13,321 nt of DNA from Ga0077527 sp049433545. GTDB lineage: Bacteria > Pseudomonadota > Gammaproteobacteria > Burkholderiales > SG8-41. Made by a program: the position numbers and the translations under genes. Below, one piece after another: positions 1-8,008 of this stretch; within the stretch, counting starts at the first letter, position 1; the number at the start of each line of letters is the position of its first letter. The notes beneath the pieces are model-generated. The model made no database searches, had not been told where the DNA came from, and saw nothing but the letters and a program-made list of their open reading frames with translations. The DNA is taken from positions 1-13,321 of the forward strand of contig JBMTEY010000071.1 in the NCBI GenBank assembly GCA_049433545.1. The letters are read 5' to 3'.

Positions 1-1402
1 ACGCGTCCTCGCCGCGGCCGGGTTCGATCTTCAGTTCCTGGATCTTGCGCGTCAGGGTATTGCGGCCGAGTCCCAGCAGTTGTGCGGCTTCGATGCGCCG
101 CCCGCCGGTTTGCGCCAGTGCTTTCAGGATCAGCGCTTTTTCGAATTGCCGCGTCAGCTCATCCATGATGCCTGTCTCGCCGCGGTGCAGGCGCATTTCG
201 GCTTCGCGACCCAGCGCGGCAATCCAGTCATCCGCACTGGTAACAGTGGATTCGGCGCGCATCTCGGGCGGCAGGTCCTTGACTTCGATCGTCGCTGCAG
301 GCGCCATCACGGTCAGCCAGTGGCACAGGTTCTCAAGCTGTCGCACGTTGCCGGGCAGATCCTGCATCGAAACATAGTTCAGCGTGGCCTCCGACAGGCG
401 CTTCGGCTCCACGCCCAGTTCGCGCGCGCTTTTCTGCAGGAAGAACCGCGCCAGCAGCGGGATGTCCTCGCGCCGCTCACGCAACGCCGGCAGGCGCAAC
501 CGGATCACGTTCAGGCGGTGAAACAGGTCTTCGCGGAACAATCCCTGCTTGACCCGTGCCTCGAGGTCCTGGTGCGTGGCGGCAATGACACGGACATTGG
601 CCTTGATCGGCTGATGGCCGCCGACGCGGTAGAAATTGCCGTCGGACAGTACCCGCAGCAGCCGAGTCTGCAGTTCCTGAGGCATGTCGCCGATTTCATC
701 CAGAAACAGCGTGCCGCCCTCGGCCTGCTCAAAGCGTCCGCGGCGCATGTTCTGCGCACCGGTGAACGCACCGCGTTCGTGGCCGAACAGTTCCGACTCC
801 AGCAGTTCTTTCGGTATTGCCGCGGTGTTGATGGCGATGAACGGACGCCCCGCGCGCGGACTGTGGCGATGCAGCGCGCTCGCCACCAGTTCCTTGCCGG
901 TTCCCGATTCGCCGGTGATCATCACCGTGGCATGCGACTGCGACAGGCGGCCGATCGCACGGAAGACCTCCTGCATCGCCGGCGCCTGGCCGAGAATCTC
1001 GGGCACCGACTCGCTGACCTCGCCTGCCGAGTCCTGACGCACGCTCTCGTCCATGGCGCGGCGGATCAGTTCGACGGCATGATCGACGTCGAACGGCTTG
1101 GGCAGGTATTCGTAAGCACCGCCCTGGAAAGCCGTCACCGCGCTTTCCAAGTCAGAATAGGCGGTCATAATGATCACCGGCATCGACGGGTGGCGCGCCT
1201 TGGCCTGCTGCAGCAGTTCGAGACCGGATTCGCCCGGCATGCGGATGTCGCTGACGACAACCTGCGGCGTTTCATCGGCCAAGGCGGCCAGCGCCTCGCG
1301 CGCCGAGGCAAATGCCTTGAATGCAATGTTTTCGCGGGTCAGCGCTTTTTCGAAGACCCAGCGTATCGACCGGTCATCATCGATGATCCAAACAGGTTTC
1401 AT
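1..1402 (-). CDS. ntrC: Nitrogen regulation response regulator NtrC (sigma-54 activator), 3' end cut by window edge
   Basis: NtrC activates sigma-54 RNA polymerase at nitrogen-controlled promoters when phosphorylated by NtrB. The frame opens with ATG at 1402 and stays open for 467 codons to the window edge; E. coli NtrC has 469 residues, so only the last residues and stop are missing. Receiver domain at about residues 3-120, with acidic D8-D10, phospho-acceptor D52 (SDIRMPG), T80 and K102. AAA+ domain with Walker A GESGTGKE (164-171), the sigma-54 contact loop GAFTGA (211-216), Walker B TLFLDE (231-236) and the PGNVRQLEN segment near 350. A Fis-type helix-turn-helix at about 434-456 binds DNA. 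It starts 37 nt after the ntrB stop, so the two are co-transcribed. The Shine-Dalgarno sequence is weak. Two likely binding sites for this protein lie upstream of glnA (4881-4927). Confidence 0.96.
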   Translation of the reverse strand, partial: MKPVWIIDDDRSIRWVFEKALTRENIAFKAFASAREALAALADETPQVVVSDIRMPGESGLELLQQAKARHPSMPVIIMTAYSDLESAVTAFQGGAYEYLPKPFDVDHAVELIRRAMDESVRQDSAGEVSESVPEILGQAPAMQEVFRAIGRLSQSHATVMITGESGTGKELVASALHRHSPRAGRPFIAINTAAIPKELLESELFGHERGAFTGAQNMRRGRFEQAEGGTLFLDEIGDMPQELQTRLLRVLSDGNFYRVGGHQPIKANVRVIAATHQDLEARVKQGLFREDLFHRLNVIRLRLPALRERREDIPLLARFFLQKSARELGVEPKRLSEATLNYVSMQDLPGNVRQLENLCHWLTVMAPAATIEVKDLPPEMRAESTVTSADDWIAALGREAEMRLHRGETGIMDELTRQFEKALILKALAQTGGRRIEAAQLLGLGRNTLTRKIQELKIEPGRGEDA

Positions 1403-1439
1403 ATGGTTTCGCAATCCGTGTAATGGGTCATGCCTGCGC

Positions 1440-2531
1440 CTAGCGTTCGGCAGGCCGGGGGGCACGCGGCTCGTCCTGAACCGGCAGCAGCAAAGTGAAG
1501 CAGGTCCTGCCGGGCGCGGTTTCGAAAGTGATCGTGCCCTGGTGCTGGGTGACAAAGTTGTGGGCCAGGGTCAGACCCAGTCCGCTGCCGCCTTCACGTC
1601 CTGAAATCAGCGGCTGGAACACGCGGTTGCGCATGTTCTCGGGTATGCCGGGACCATTGTCGGTGATCTTCACTTCGACGGCGTGGCGGTAACGCCGGCG
1701 CGCCAGCGTAACCTGCCTGGCGATGCGGGTGCGCAGCCGGATTTCCCCTTCGGCCAGGTCCGCCCCCTTGATCGCCTGGGCGGCGTTGCGCACGATGTTC
1801 AGCAATGCCTGAATCAGCTGTTCGCGGTCGCCCGTCAGCAATGGCATGCTGGTATCGTAATCGCGGCGTACGCTGATGGCGGGAAACTCCGCCACCATCA
1901 CGCTGCGCACGCGCTCCAGCACTTCGTGGATGTTGACCGGGCCCGGCAGCGGCAACCGGTGCGGCGTCAGCAACCTGTCCATCAGGGCCTGCAGCCGGTC
2001 GGACTCCTTGATGATGACCTGGGTGTATTCATGCAGCCCGGGACGTTCGAGCTCGCGGTCGAGCAATTGCGCCGCACCGCGGATCCCGCCCAGGGGATTC
2101 TTGATCTCATGCGCCAGGTTGCGGATCAGTTCGCGATGCGCCTGGCTCTGTTCGAGCAACCGCGCCTCGCGCTCGACCCGCAGCTGCTGATCGATCTGGC
2201 GGAACTCGAGCAGCATGCCGCGGGGATCGTCCGCGCCGAGATCGGTGGGGCTGACCGTGCAGGCGAGGTTCAGCCGCAGGCGCCCGTTTAAGGCGATCTC
2301 GAGTTCGTGTTCGGTATAACTGCAATTATTGGCCTGCGCATAACCGATGGCGGCGGCCAGCACATCGTTCGTGCCCAGCAGCCGGTCCAGCGTCAGGCCG
2401 GCGGCGGTGATGTGCGAGGCTTCAAACAGGTTTTCTGCGGCAGGATTCATGTGCACCACGGCTTGCTGTTCGTCTACCACCACGACTGCGGTGGCAAGCA
2501 GGTCGAGTCCGGCCAGGGCCTGGGGATTCAT
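1440..2531 (-). CDS. ntrB: Nitrogen regulation sensor histidine kinase/phosphatase NtrB
   Basis: NtrB phosphorylates NtrC under nitrogen limitation and dephosphorylates it when the PII protein binds under nitrogen excess. It is cytoplasmic: the 363 residues contain no membrane segment or signal peptide. An N-terminal PAS-like domain spans about 5-115. The HisKA helix carries the phospho-acceptor H141 in the LAHEIKNPLGG motif. The HATPase domain has the N box (LLNIVRNAAQAI, about 243-254), the G1 box DNGPGIP (291-297) and the G2 box GREGGSGLGL (311-320). Length and motif order match enteric NtrB/GlnL. The gene lies 116 nt after the DUF4124 gene and 37 nt before ntrC. The start codon has no clear Shine-Dalgarno, so the exact start is slightly uncertain. 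Confidence 0.95.
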   Translation of the reverse strand: MNPQALAGLDLLATAVVVVDEQQAVVHMNPAAENLFEASHITAAGLTLDRLLGTNDVLAAAIGYAQANNCSYTEHELEIALNGRLRLNLACTVSPTDLGADDPRGMLLEFRQIDQQLRVEREARLLEQSQAHRELIRNLAHEIKNPLGGIRGAAQLLDRELERPGLHEYTQVIIKESDRLQALMDRLLTPHRLPLPGPVNIHEVLERVRSVMVAEFPAISVRRDYDTSMPLLTGDREQLIQALLNIVRNAAQAIKGADLAEGEIRLRTRIARQVTLARRRYRHAVEVKITDNGPGIPENMRNRVFQPLISGREGGSGLGLTLAHNFVTQHQGTITFETAPGRTCFTLLLPVQDEPRAPRPAER

Positions 2532-2647
2532 GGCACGGATCTACGTCAAGGGTGGAGCAAAATGCGGGCCAGCATCCCGGGGCCGGAATGTGTCCATGGG
2601 TTGCGGCGTCCGGGCGCATCCGGGCGCCGGGCGGGGACTTGCCCCCC

Positions 2648-3127
2648 TCAACGCAGGGTGGAGAGTTCCTTGCGCAGATTGGCTACGTTGCTTTCGTGCA
2701 ACGCAACCTTCTTCTTGTACGGTTCGAGCCGGTCGAGCACGCGCTGGTAGTTGCGTTCGCTGCCCAGCCGGATCGCTTCCTGTTCCGCCAGCTGCTGCCG
2801 GGCCTGGTCGAGCAGCTTCTGTTCGCTCGCCAGTTCCTGTTCGAGGATTTTCCGTCGTGCGTCGTCGCGCTGCTGCTGCGTGTTTGCATCGACCTTGGGG
2901 AAACTTCCCGGAGTGGCGGCCCTCTGTCCCCCGCTTTTCACGCCCGGTTTCGGCGCCGGGACTGTCGAGACCGGCGGCAGGTTCATCAGTTTGCAACCCG
3001 CGGCCACGGCTTCCGACTTGTTGTTGGTGAAGCTCTTGTTGCCGCTGCTGTCGACGCATTGATAAATCTCGGCTTGCGCCACGGAGGCGAAACCGGTCAG
3101 CAGCAATAAGAGGGGCAACAGGCGCAT
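2648..3127 (-). CDS. Secreted DUF4124/coiled-coil protein between glnA and ntrB
   Basis: A 159-residue protein of unknown function. Residues 1-19 form a clear signal peptide (basic start, leucine-rich core, AQA before E20), so the product is predicted to be periplasmic. Residues 20-50 resemble the DUF4124 domain (IYQCVDSSGN then KSFTN), with C24 and C45 placed so they could form a disulfide. A proline-rich linker (51-78) leads to a charged, glutamine-rich helical region (about 80-157) likely to be a coiled coil. Proteins of this type are often found between glnA and ntrBC in betaproteobacteria (from memory, not searched). Nothing in the sequence gives it a nitrogen-sensing role, and a periplasmic protein would not meet cytoplasmic NtrB directly. 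The glnA terminator upstream implies its own promoter, which may also serve ntrBC. Confidence 0.85.
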   Translation of the reverse strand: MRLLPLLLLLTGFASVAQAEIYQCVDSSGNKSFTNNKSEAVAAGCKLMNLPPVSTVPAPKPGVKSGGQRAATPGSFPKVDANTQQQRDDARRKILEQELASEQKLLDQARQQLAEQEAIRLGSERNYQRVLDRLEPYKKKVALHESNVANLRKELSTLR

Positions 3128-3222
3128 GGTCGGATCCGGTGATTACCGTACATCGGCTGGCATTTCTTCCAACGGCAACAACATCCGCCTGGTTGACTTG
3201 CAGCATGGGAAATTGATGGCTA

Positions 3223-3251
3223 AGTCTATGTCAGTAAAGAAAATTTCGCAA
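3223..3251 (-). promoter_or_regulatory. Candidate sigma-70 promoter for the DUF4124-ntrB-ntrC genes
   Basis: On the minus strand a TTGCGA hexamer (3246-3251) and a TAGACT hexamer (3223-3228) are separated by exactly 17 bp; each matches consensus at 4 of 6 positions. The site lies after the glnA terminator and about 95 nt before the DUF4124 start, where a promoter is needed. This is pattern matching only, and other AT-rich placements nearby are possible. Confidence 0.35.
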
Positions 3252-3282
3252 ACTATCCGGGGCGCGCCGCTTGCCCTGAAAA

Positions 3283-3312
3283 CAAAAGGGCGGGTACGTG
3301 CCCGCCCTTTTG
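3283..3312 (-). terminator. Rho-independent terminator after glnA
   Basis: A perfect 12-bp inverted repeat (left arm CAAAAGGGCGGG on the plus strand) encloses a 6-nt loop. It begins 15 nt past the glnA stop codon. Read on the minus strand, the stem ends in TTTTG and is followed by TTTTC, giving the U-rich tail of an intrinsic terminator. The A-rich side also gives a weaker U-run in the other direction. It should separate most glnA transcripts from the DUF4124-ntrBC genes. Confidence 0.92.
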
Positions 3313-3327
3313 CCAGTCAGCATGCGA

Positions 3328-4740
3328 TCAGAGGCTGTAATACATCTGGAACTCGAGCGGATGCGTGGTCATGCGGAATGCGGTCACTTCCTCCATTTTC
3401 AGCGCGATGTAGGCGTCGATCATGTCATTGGAAAACACGCCGCCGCGGGTCAGGAAGTCACGATCCTTGTCGAGATAATCCAGCGCCATGTCGAGCGACG
3501 AACACACGGCCGGCACTTTCTTCGCCTCCTCGGGCGGCAGATCGTAGAGGTTCTTGTCCACGGCATCGCCGGGATGGATCTTGTTCTGGATGCCGTCGAG
3601 ACCCGCCATCATCATCGCGGTGAACGCCAGGTACGGGTTGGCCGTCGGATCCGGGAAACGCACTTCGATGCGGCGTGCCTTGGGGTTGGAAACGTGCGGA
3701 ATGCGGATCGACGCCGAGCGATTGCGCGCCGAATACGCCAGGTTGATCGGCGCCTCGAATCCCGGCACCAGCCGTTTGTACGAATTGGTGCCCGGATTGG
3801 TGATCGCGTTCAGCGCCCGCGCGTGCTTGATGATGCCGCCGATATAGAACAGCGCCAGCTCGGACAATCCGGCATAGCCGTTGCCGCTGAACAGGTTCTG
3901 ACCACCTTTCCACAGCGACTGGTGGACGTGCATCCCGGAGCCGTTGTCACCGACGACCGGCTTGGGCATGAAGGTTGCCGTCTTGCCGTAGGAATGGGCG
4001 ACATTGTGCACGGTGTACTTGAGAATCTGGTTCCAGTCGGCGCGCTTCACCAGGCTCGCGAACATGGTGCCTATTTCGCATTGGCCGGGAGCCGCGACTT
4101 CGTGGTGATGTACCTCGACGGCGACGCCCTGCTCTTCGAGCGCAAGGCACATCGCCGAGCGGATATCTTGCAGCGAATCAACCGGCGGCACCGGGAAGTA
4201 GCCACCCTTGATCGGCGGCCGGTGACCCATGTTGCCGCCTTCAATGTCATCCCCGGAGCCCCACGGCGCTTCGGAGGTCTTGATCTTCACCATGGAGCCC
4301 GACATGTCGACGCTCCACATCACCGAGTCAAACACGAAAAATTCGGGTTCCGGACCGAAATAGGCGGTATCGCCGATGCCGGTGGATTTCAGGTAAGCCT
4401 CGCCACGCTTGGCGATCGAACGCGGATCGCGGTCATAACCCTTGCCGTCGGACGGTTCGACCACGTCGCAGGTCAGGATCAGCGTCGCCTCGTCAGTAAA
4501 CGGATCCATGCGCGCGCTGCCCGGATCCGGCATCAGCAGCATGTCCGAGGCCTGTATGCCTTTCCAGCCGGCGATGGACGAGCCGTCAAAAGCATGACCG
4601 TCGGTGAATTTGTCGTCGCCGAACACCTTGGTCGGCACGGACACATGCTGTTCCTTGCCCCGGGTATCGGTAAAACGCAGGTCAACGAATTTGACTTCGT
4701 TGTCCTTCAGCATCTTCATGACATCGGCAGTGCTGGCCAT
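3328..4740 (-). CDS. glnA: Type I glutamine synthetase GlnA
   Basis: Makes glutamine from glutamate, ammonia and ATP; the central ammonium-assimilation enzyme, a cytoplasmic dodecamer. At 470 residues it has the usual length of proteobacterial GSI-beta enzymes. Visible motifs are the FDGSS loop with D52, metal and substrate ligands in GPEPEF (E131, E133), HHHEVAAPGQCEIG (E214, E222) and H271 (NGSGMHVHQ), the ATP/glutamate-binding NPGTNSYKRLVPG region (315-327), and R361 in RFPDPTANPY. Y399 in NLYDLPPEE is the tyrosine adenylylated by GlnE in this subtype, so post-translational control by adenylylation is expected. The start ATG has a good AGGAG ribosome site. It is probably transcribed alone from a sigma-54 promoter under NtrC control and stopped by the terminator at 3283-3312. 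Confidence 0.98.
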   Translation of the reverse strand: MASTADVMKMLKDNEVKFVDLRFTDTRGKEQHVSVPTKVFGDDKFTDGHAFDGSSIAGWKGIQASDMLLMPDPGSARMDPFTDEATLILTCDVVEPSDGKGYDRDPRSIAKRGEAYLKSTGIGDTAYFGPEPEFFVFDSVMWSVDMSGSMVKIKTSEAPWGSGDDIEGGNMGHRPPIKGGYFPVPPVDSLQDIRSAMCLALEEQGVAVEVHHHEVAAPGQCEIGTMFASLVKRADWNQILKYTVHNVAHSYGKTATFMPKPVVGDNGSGMHVHQSLWKGGQNLFSGNGYAGLSELALFYIGGIIKHARALNAITNPGTNSYKRLVPGFEAPINLAYSARNRSASIRIPHVSNPKARRIEVRFPDPTANPYLAFTAMMMAGLDGIQNKIHPGDAVDKNLYDLPPEEAKKVPAVCSSLDMALDYLDKDRDFLTRGGVFSNDMIDAYIALKMEEVTAFRMTTHPLEFQMYYSL

Positions 4741-4744
4741 CTAA

Positions 4745-4751
4745 CTCTCCT
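4745..4751 (-). promoter_or_regulatory. Ribosome binding site of glnA
   Basis: AGGAGAG on the minus strand, a few nucleotides before the glnA ATG at 4740. It fixes the start at that codon; no closer in-frame start has a comparable site. Confidence 0.85.
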
Positions 4752-4803
4752 AACGATTGCGAATGGATAAAAGGGATCTGGAATTGCTCAGGACATTAGG
4801 TTC

Positions 4804-4819
4804 AGCAGGATGTGTACCA
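4804..4819 (-). promoter_or_regulatory. Sigma-54 (-24/-12) promoter of glnA
   Basis: The minus strand reads TGGTACACATCCTGCT. The GG of the -24 element and the GC of the -12 element are separated by the required 10 bp, and most positions agree with the TGGCACG-N4-TTGCW consensus. This puts the transcription start near 4793 and gives a leader of about 53 nt to the glnA ATG. Two NtrC-type dyads lie upstream at enhancer distance, which strongly supports the call. I found no equally good sigma-54 element on the plus strand for the divergent gene. Confidence 0.82.
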
Positions 4820-4829
4820 AGGCGGTACA
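4813..4829. repeat. 17-bp dyad TGTACC-N5-GGTACA overlapping the -24 box of the glnA promoter
   Basis: Perfect 6-bp inverted repeat around a 5-bp centre (TGTACCAAGGCGGTACA). It shares the geometry of NtrC sites (TGCACC-N5-GGTGCA) and differs by one base in each arm. It covers the -24 element, so a protein bound here could block sigma-54 polymerase. It could be a weak NtrC site, an operator for another regulator, or chance. Confidence 0.5.
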
Positions 4830-4880
4830 TCGCTATGGCATTGAATCTTCAGCACATTTTATCCCTGTTTACCCTTGGGT

Positions 4881-4897
4881 TGCACCACTATAGTGCA
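4881..4897. promoter_or_regulatory. NtrC binding site 1 (enhancer) for glnA
   Basis: TGCACCACTATAGTGCA contains a perfect TGCAC...GTGCA dyad in the NtrC consensus layout. Its centre at 4889 lies about 95 bp upstream of the expected glnA start point, similar to the NtrC enhancers of enteric glnA. The ntrC gene in this window encodes the likely binding protein. Confidence 0.85.
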
Positions 4898-4910
4898 CCC
4901 CTCTGTCTGC

Positions 4911-4927
4911 GGCCCCATTATAGTGCA
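4911..4927. promoter_or_regulatory. NtrC binding site 2 (enhancer) for glnA
   Basis: GGCCCCATTATAGTGCA matches site 1 at 14 of 17 positions. One half-site (TAGTGCA) is intact and the other is degraded. The centre-to-centre distance to site 1 is 30 bp, close to three helical turns, which would put both NtrC dimers on the same face for cooperative binding. The site is also only about 60 bp from the divergent rhodanese gene. Confidence 0.72.
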
Positions 4928-4989
4928 TGGATTTGTTTAACGCAGCGATCAGTTAGAATTCGCAACCTCCATTTGTAACGGCCACCATC

Positions 4990-5445
4990 ATGAGCGACAG
5001 TGAATCCAGTCTTCTGCAAACCGCGCGCGAACGCGCTCAGGAAATGGGCTTGCCCTACAGCGGTGCACTGCTGCCCCAGGAGGCCTACCAGCTGTGGAAA
5101 TCCAGGCCGGGGGCGCAACTGGTTGATGTGCGCACCCGCGCCGAATGGGACTGGGTGGGACGCATACCCGGCGCCGTGGAAATCGAAATGTTGAGTTACC
5201 CCGGCAACCGGCCCAATGCCGACTTCATGCCGCAACTGGCACAACGCGTCGATCCTGCCGCGCCGGTGCTGTTCATCTGCCGCAGCGGCGGCCGTTCGCA
5301 CAATGCCGCGATGCTCGCCACGCAGGCCGGCTATGCCGAATGCTACAACGTGCTCGAAGGATTCGAGGGCGACCGCGATCCGCAGGGACATCGCAACGTG
5401 GTCGGCGGCTGGCGCGCCGCCGGCCTGCCCTGGACGCAGGGCTGA
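4990..5445 (+). CDS. Single-domain rhodanese (sulfurtransferase)
   Basis: A 151-residue protein with one rhodanese domain (about 25-148). The motif VDVRTRAEW (45-53) and the active-site loop CRSGGRS (97-103) with catalytic C97 are intact, so it should carry sulfur as a persulfide or transfer it between partners. The donor and acceptor cannot be read from the sequence. No signal peptide or membrane segment is seen, so it is probably cytoplasmic. It is the only plus-strand gene here, divergent from glnA and convergent with the GNAT-nitrilase gene. The ATG at 4990 has no clear Shine-Dalgarno. An alternative ATG at 5044 lies just before the domain, so the start is uncertain. A weak promoter candidate (TTGTTT at 4933, TAGAAT at 4954, spacing only 15 bp) lies upstream. 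Confidence 0.92.
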   Translation: MSDSESSLLQTARERAQEMGLPYSGALLPQEAYQLWKSRPGAQLVDVRTRAEWDWVGRIPGAVEIEMLSYPGNRPNADFMPQLAQRVDPAAPVLFICRSGGRSHNAAMLATQAGYAECYNVLEGFEGDRDPQGHRNVVGGWRAAGLPWTQG

Positions 5446-5464
5446 TCTCCTTGGCGCGTGCGCG

Positions 5465-7042
<1,578 letters not shown>

Positions 7043-7044
7043 GG

Positions 7045-7052
7045 CTCCTCCT
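7045..7052 (-). promoter_or_regulatory. Strong ribosome binding site of the GNAT-nitrilase gene
   Basis: AGGAGGAG on the minus strand, two nucleotides from the ATG by its last G; effective spacing from the core AGGAGG is about 4-5 nt. It is the strongest ribosome site in the window and decides the start at 7042. Confidence 0.85.
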
Positions 7053-7123
7053 GGTTTTCAGTCCGACTGCATGCAGGAACGGAAGTTCCGCGTCACGGTT
7101 TTCGCAAGCAGCGGTGAAGGGCA

Positions 7124-7939
7124 TTACCAGTCAATGAAGCCCGTATATGTGCTGCCGAGTATGAACAGGCCGAAAACGATGCGGTACCACGCAAAAACCC
7201 TGAAATCGTGAGTGGCCACGTAGCGCATCAGCCAGCGAATGCAGACAAACGCCGAGACAAATGCGGTTACGGTACCGATGCCGAACAAGCCGATATCGTC
7301 GACTGAAAGCAGCGCGCGATTCCTGTAGAGATCGTAAGCGCCGGCAGCCATCAATGTCGGCACGGCCAGAAAAAACGAAAACTCCGTGGCCGCGCGGCGC
7401 GACAGCCCGAACAGCATGCCGCCGATGATGGTCGCACCCGCGCGCGAGACGCCCGGAAACAGCGCAAAAGCCTGAGCGAAACCGATCTTCAGCGCATCCC
7501 GCCAGGTCATGCGGTCGACATGATCGATGCGCACCGGCCGCTCACGCCGCTCGACCCACAGGATCACGAAGCCGCCGGCAACCAGCGCCGACGCGACAGC
7601 GACGGCGTTGAACAGATGGGCCTTGATCAATGTGCCCAGCGCCAGTCCGATGAGTGCGGCGGGCATGAAGGCGGCAAACAGGTTGAGCACGAATCCCTGC
7701 GCCGTGGCATCGGTCGCCATGCCGCGCAACACGCCGAGGAAACGCGCGCGGAACTCCCAGCACACCGCCAGCATCGCGCCGGTCTGGATCACCAGTTCGA
7801 ATACCTTGGCTTTCTCGTCGTGGAAATCGAGCAGGCTGCCGGCGATGATCAGATGCCCGGTACTGGAGACCGGAAGAAACTCGGTGAGCCCTTCGACGAT
7901 GCCCATGATCAGGGCTTTGAGGGCCAGAGCGGAATCCAT
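7124..7939 (-). CDS. uppP: Undecaprenyl-diphosphatase UppP (BacA family)
   Basis: Integral inner-membrane phosphatase that converts undecaprenyl diphosphate to the monophosphate, recycling the lipid carrier for peptidoglycan and other surface polymers; overproduction gives bacitracin resistance in E. coli. At 271 residues it has the usual length. The first motif GIVEGLTEFLPVSSTGHL (13-30) holds E16, E20, S25 and H29. The second, FPGVSRAGAT (161-170), holds S165 and R166; the E. coli motif has SRSG, so A167 replaces a serine. Several hydrophobic membrane segments follow. The gene lies 69 nt after the ABC permease gene and 81 nt before the GNAT-nitrilase gene on the same strand. The start codon has no obvious Shine-Dalgarno. 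Confidence 0.96.
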   Translation of the reverse strand: MDSALALKALIMGIVEGLTEFLPVSSTGHLIIAGSLLDFHDEKAKVFELVIQTGAMLAVCWEFRARFLGVLRGMATDATAQGFVLNLFAAFMPAALIGLALGTLIKAHLFNAVAVASALVAGGFVILWVERRERPVRIDHVDRMTWRDALKIGFAQAFALFPGVSRAGATIIGGMLFGLSRRAATEFSFFLAVPTLMAAGAYDLYRNRALLSVDDIGLFGIGTVTAFVSAFVCIRWLMRYVATHDFRVFAWYRIVFGLFILGSTYTGFIDW

Positions 7940-7960
7940 GTGTGGATTTTACTTCAGCAG

Positions 7961-7973
7961 CCGGGTGCCCCGG
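7961..7973. other. Short GC hairpin after the permease gene
   Basis: CCGGG-TGC-CCCGG, a 5-bp stem with a 3-nt loop, in the 69-bp gap between the permease stop and the uppP start. On the plus strand it is followed by TTATTT; on the minus strand, the transcribed one, no T-run follows. It is a weak candidate for a stop or pause at the end of the export operon. Confidence 0.25.
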
Positions 7974-8008
7974 TTATTTACCCGGTCACCGCTTCCCCGC
8001 CATTCGGG

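Noticed and set aside
80..1423. Long plus-strand open frame of 447 codons opposite ntrC
   Set aside because: It is antisense to a complete, motif-rich NtrC frame and has a low-complexity Arg/Gln/His-rich translation typical of GC-rich antisense frames.
3298..4770. Plus-strand open frame of 490 codons opposite glnA
   Set aside because: Shadow of glnA: no recognisable domain, and it crosses the glnA promoter side and terminator.
4856..4885. Sigma-70 promoter for glnA with TAAAAT at 4856-4861
   Set aside because: The -10 is good, but no acceptable -35 lies at 16-18 bp; the best hexamer matches only 3 of 6 positions.
4830..4953. Sigma-54 promoter on the plus strand for the rhodanese gene
   Set aside because: No GG-N10-GC element with consensus flanks was found in the plus orientation; the nearest candidate has an 11-bp spacing.
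4927..4989. Upstream in-frame ATG at 4927 for the rhodanese
   Set aside because: The frame meets a TAG stop after nine codons, so it cannot extend the gene.
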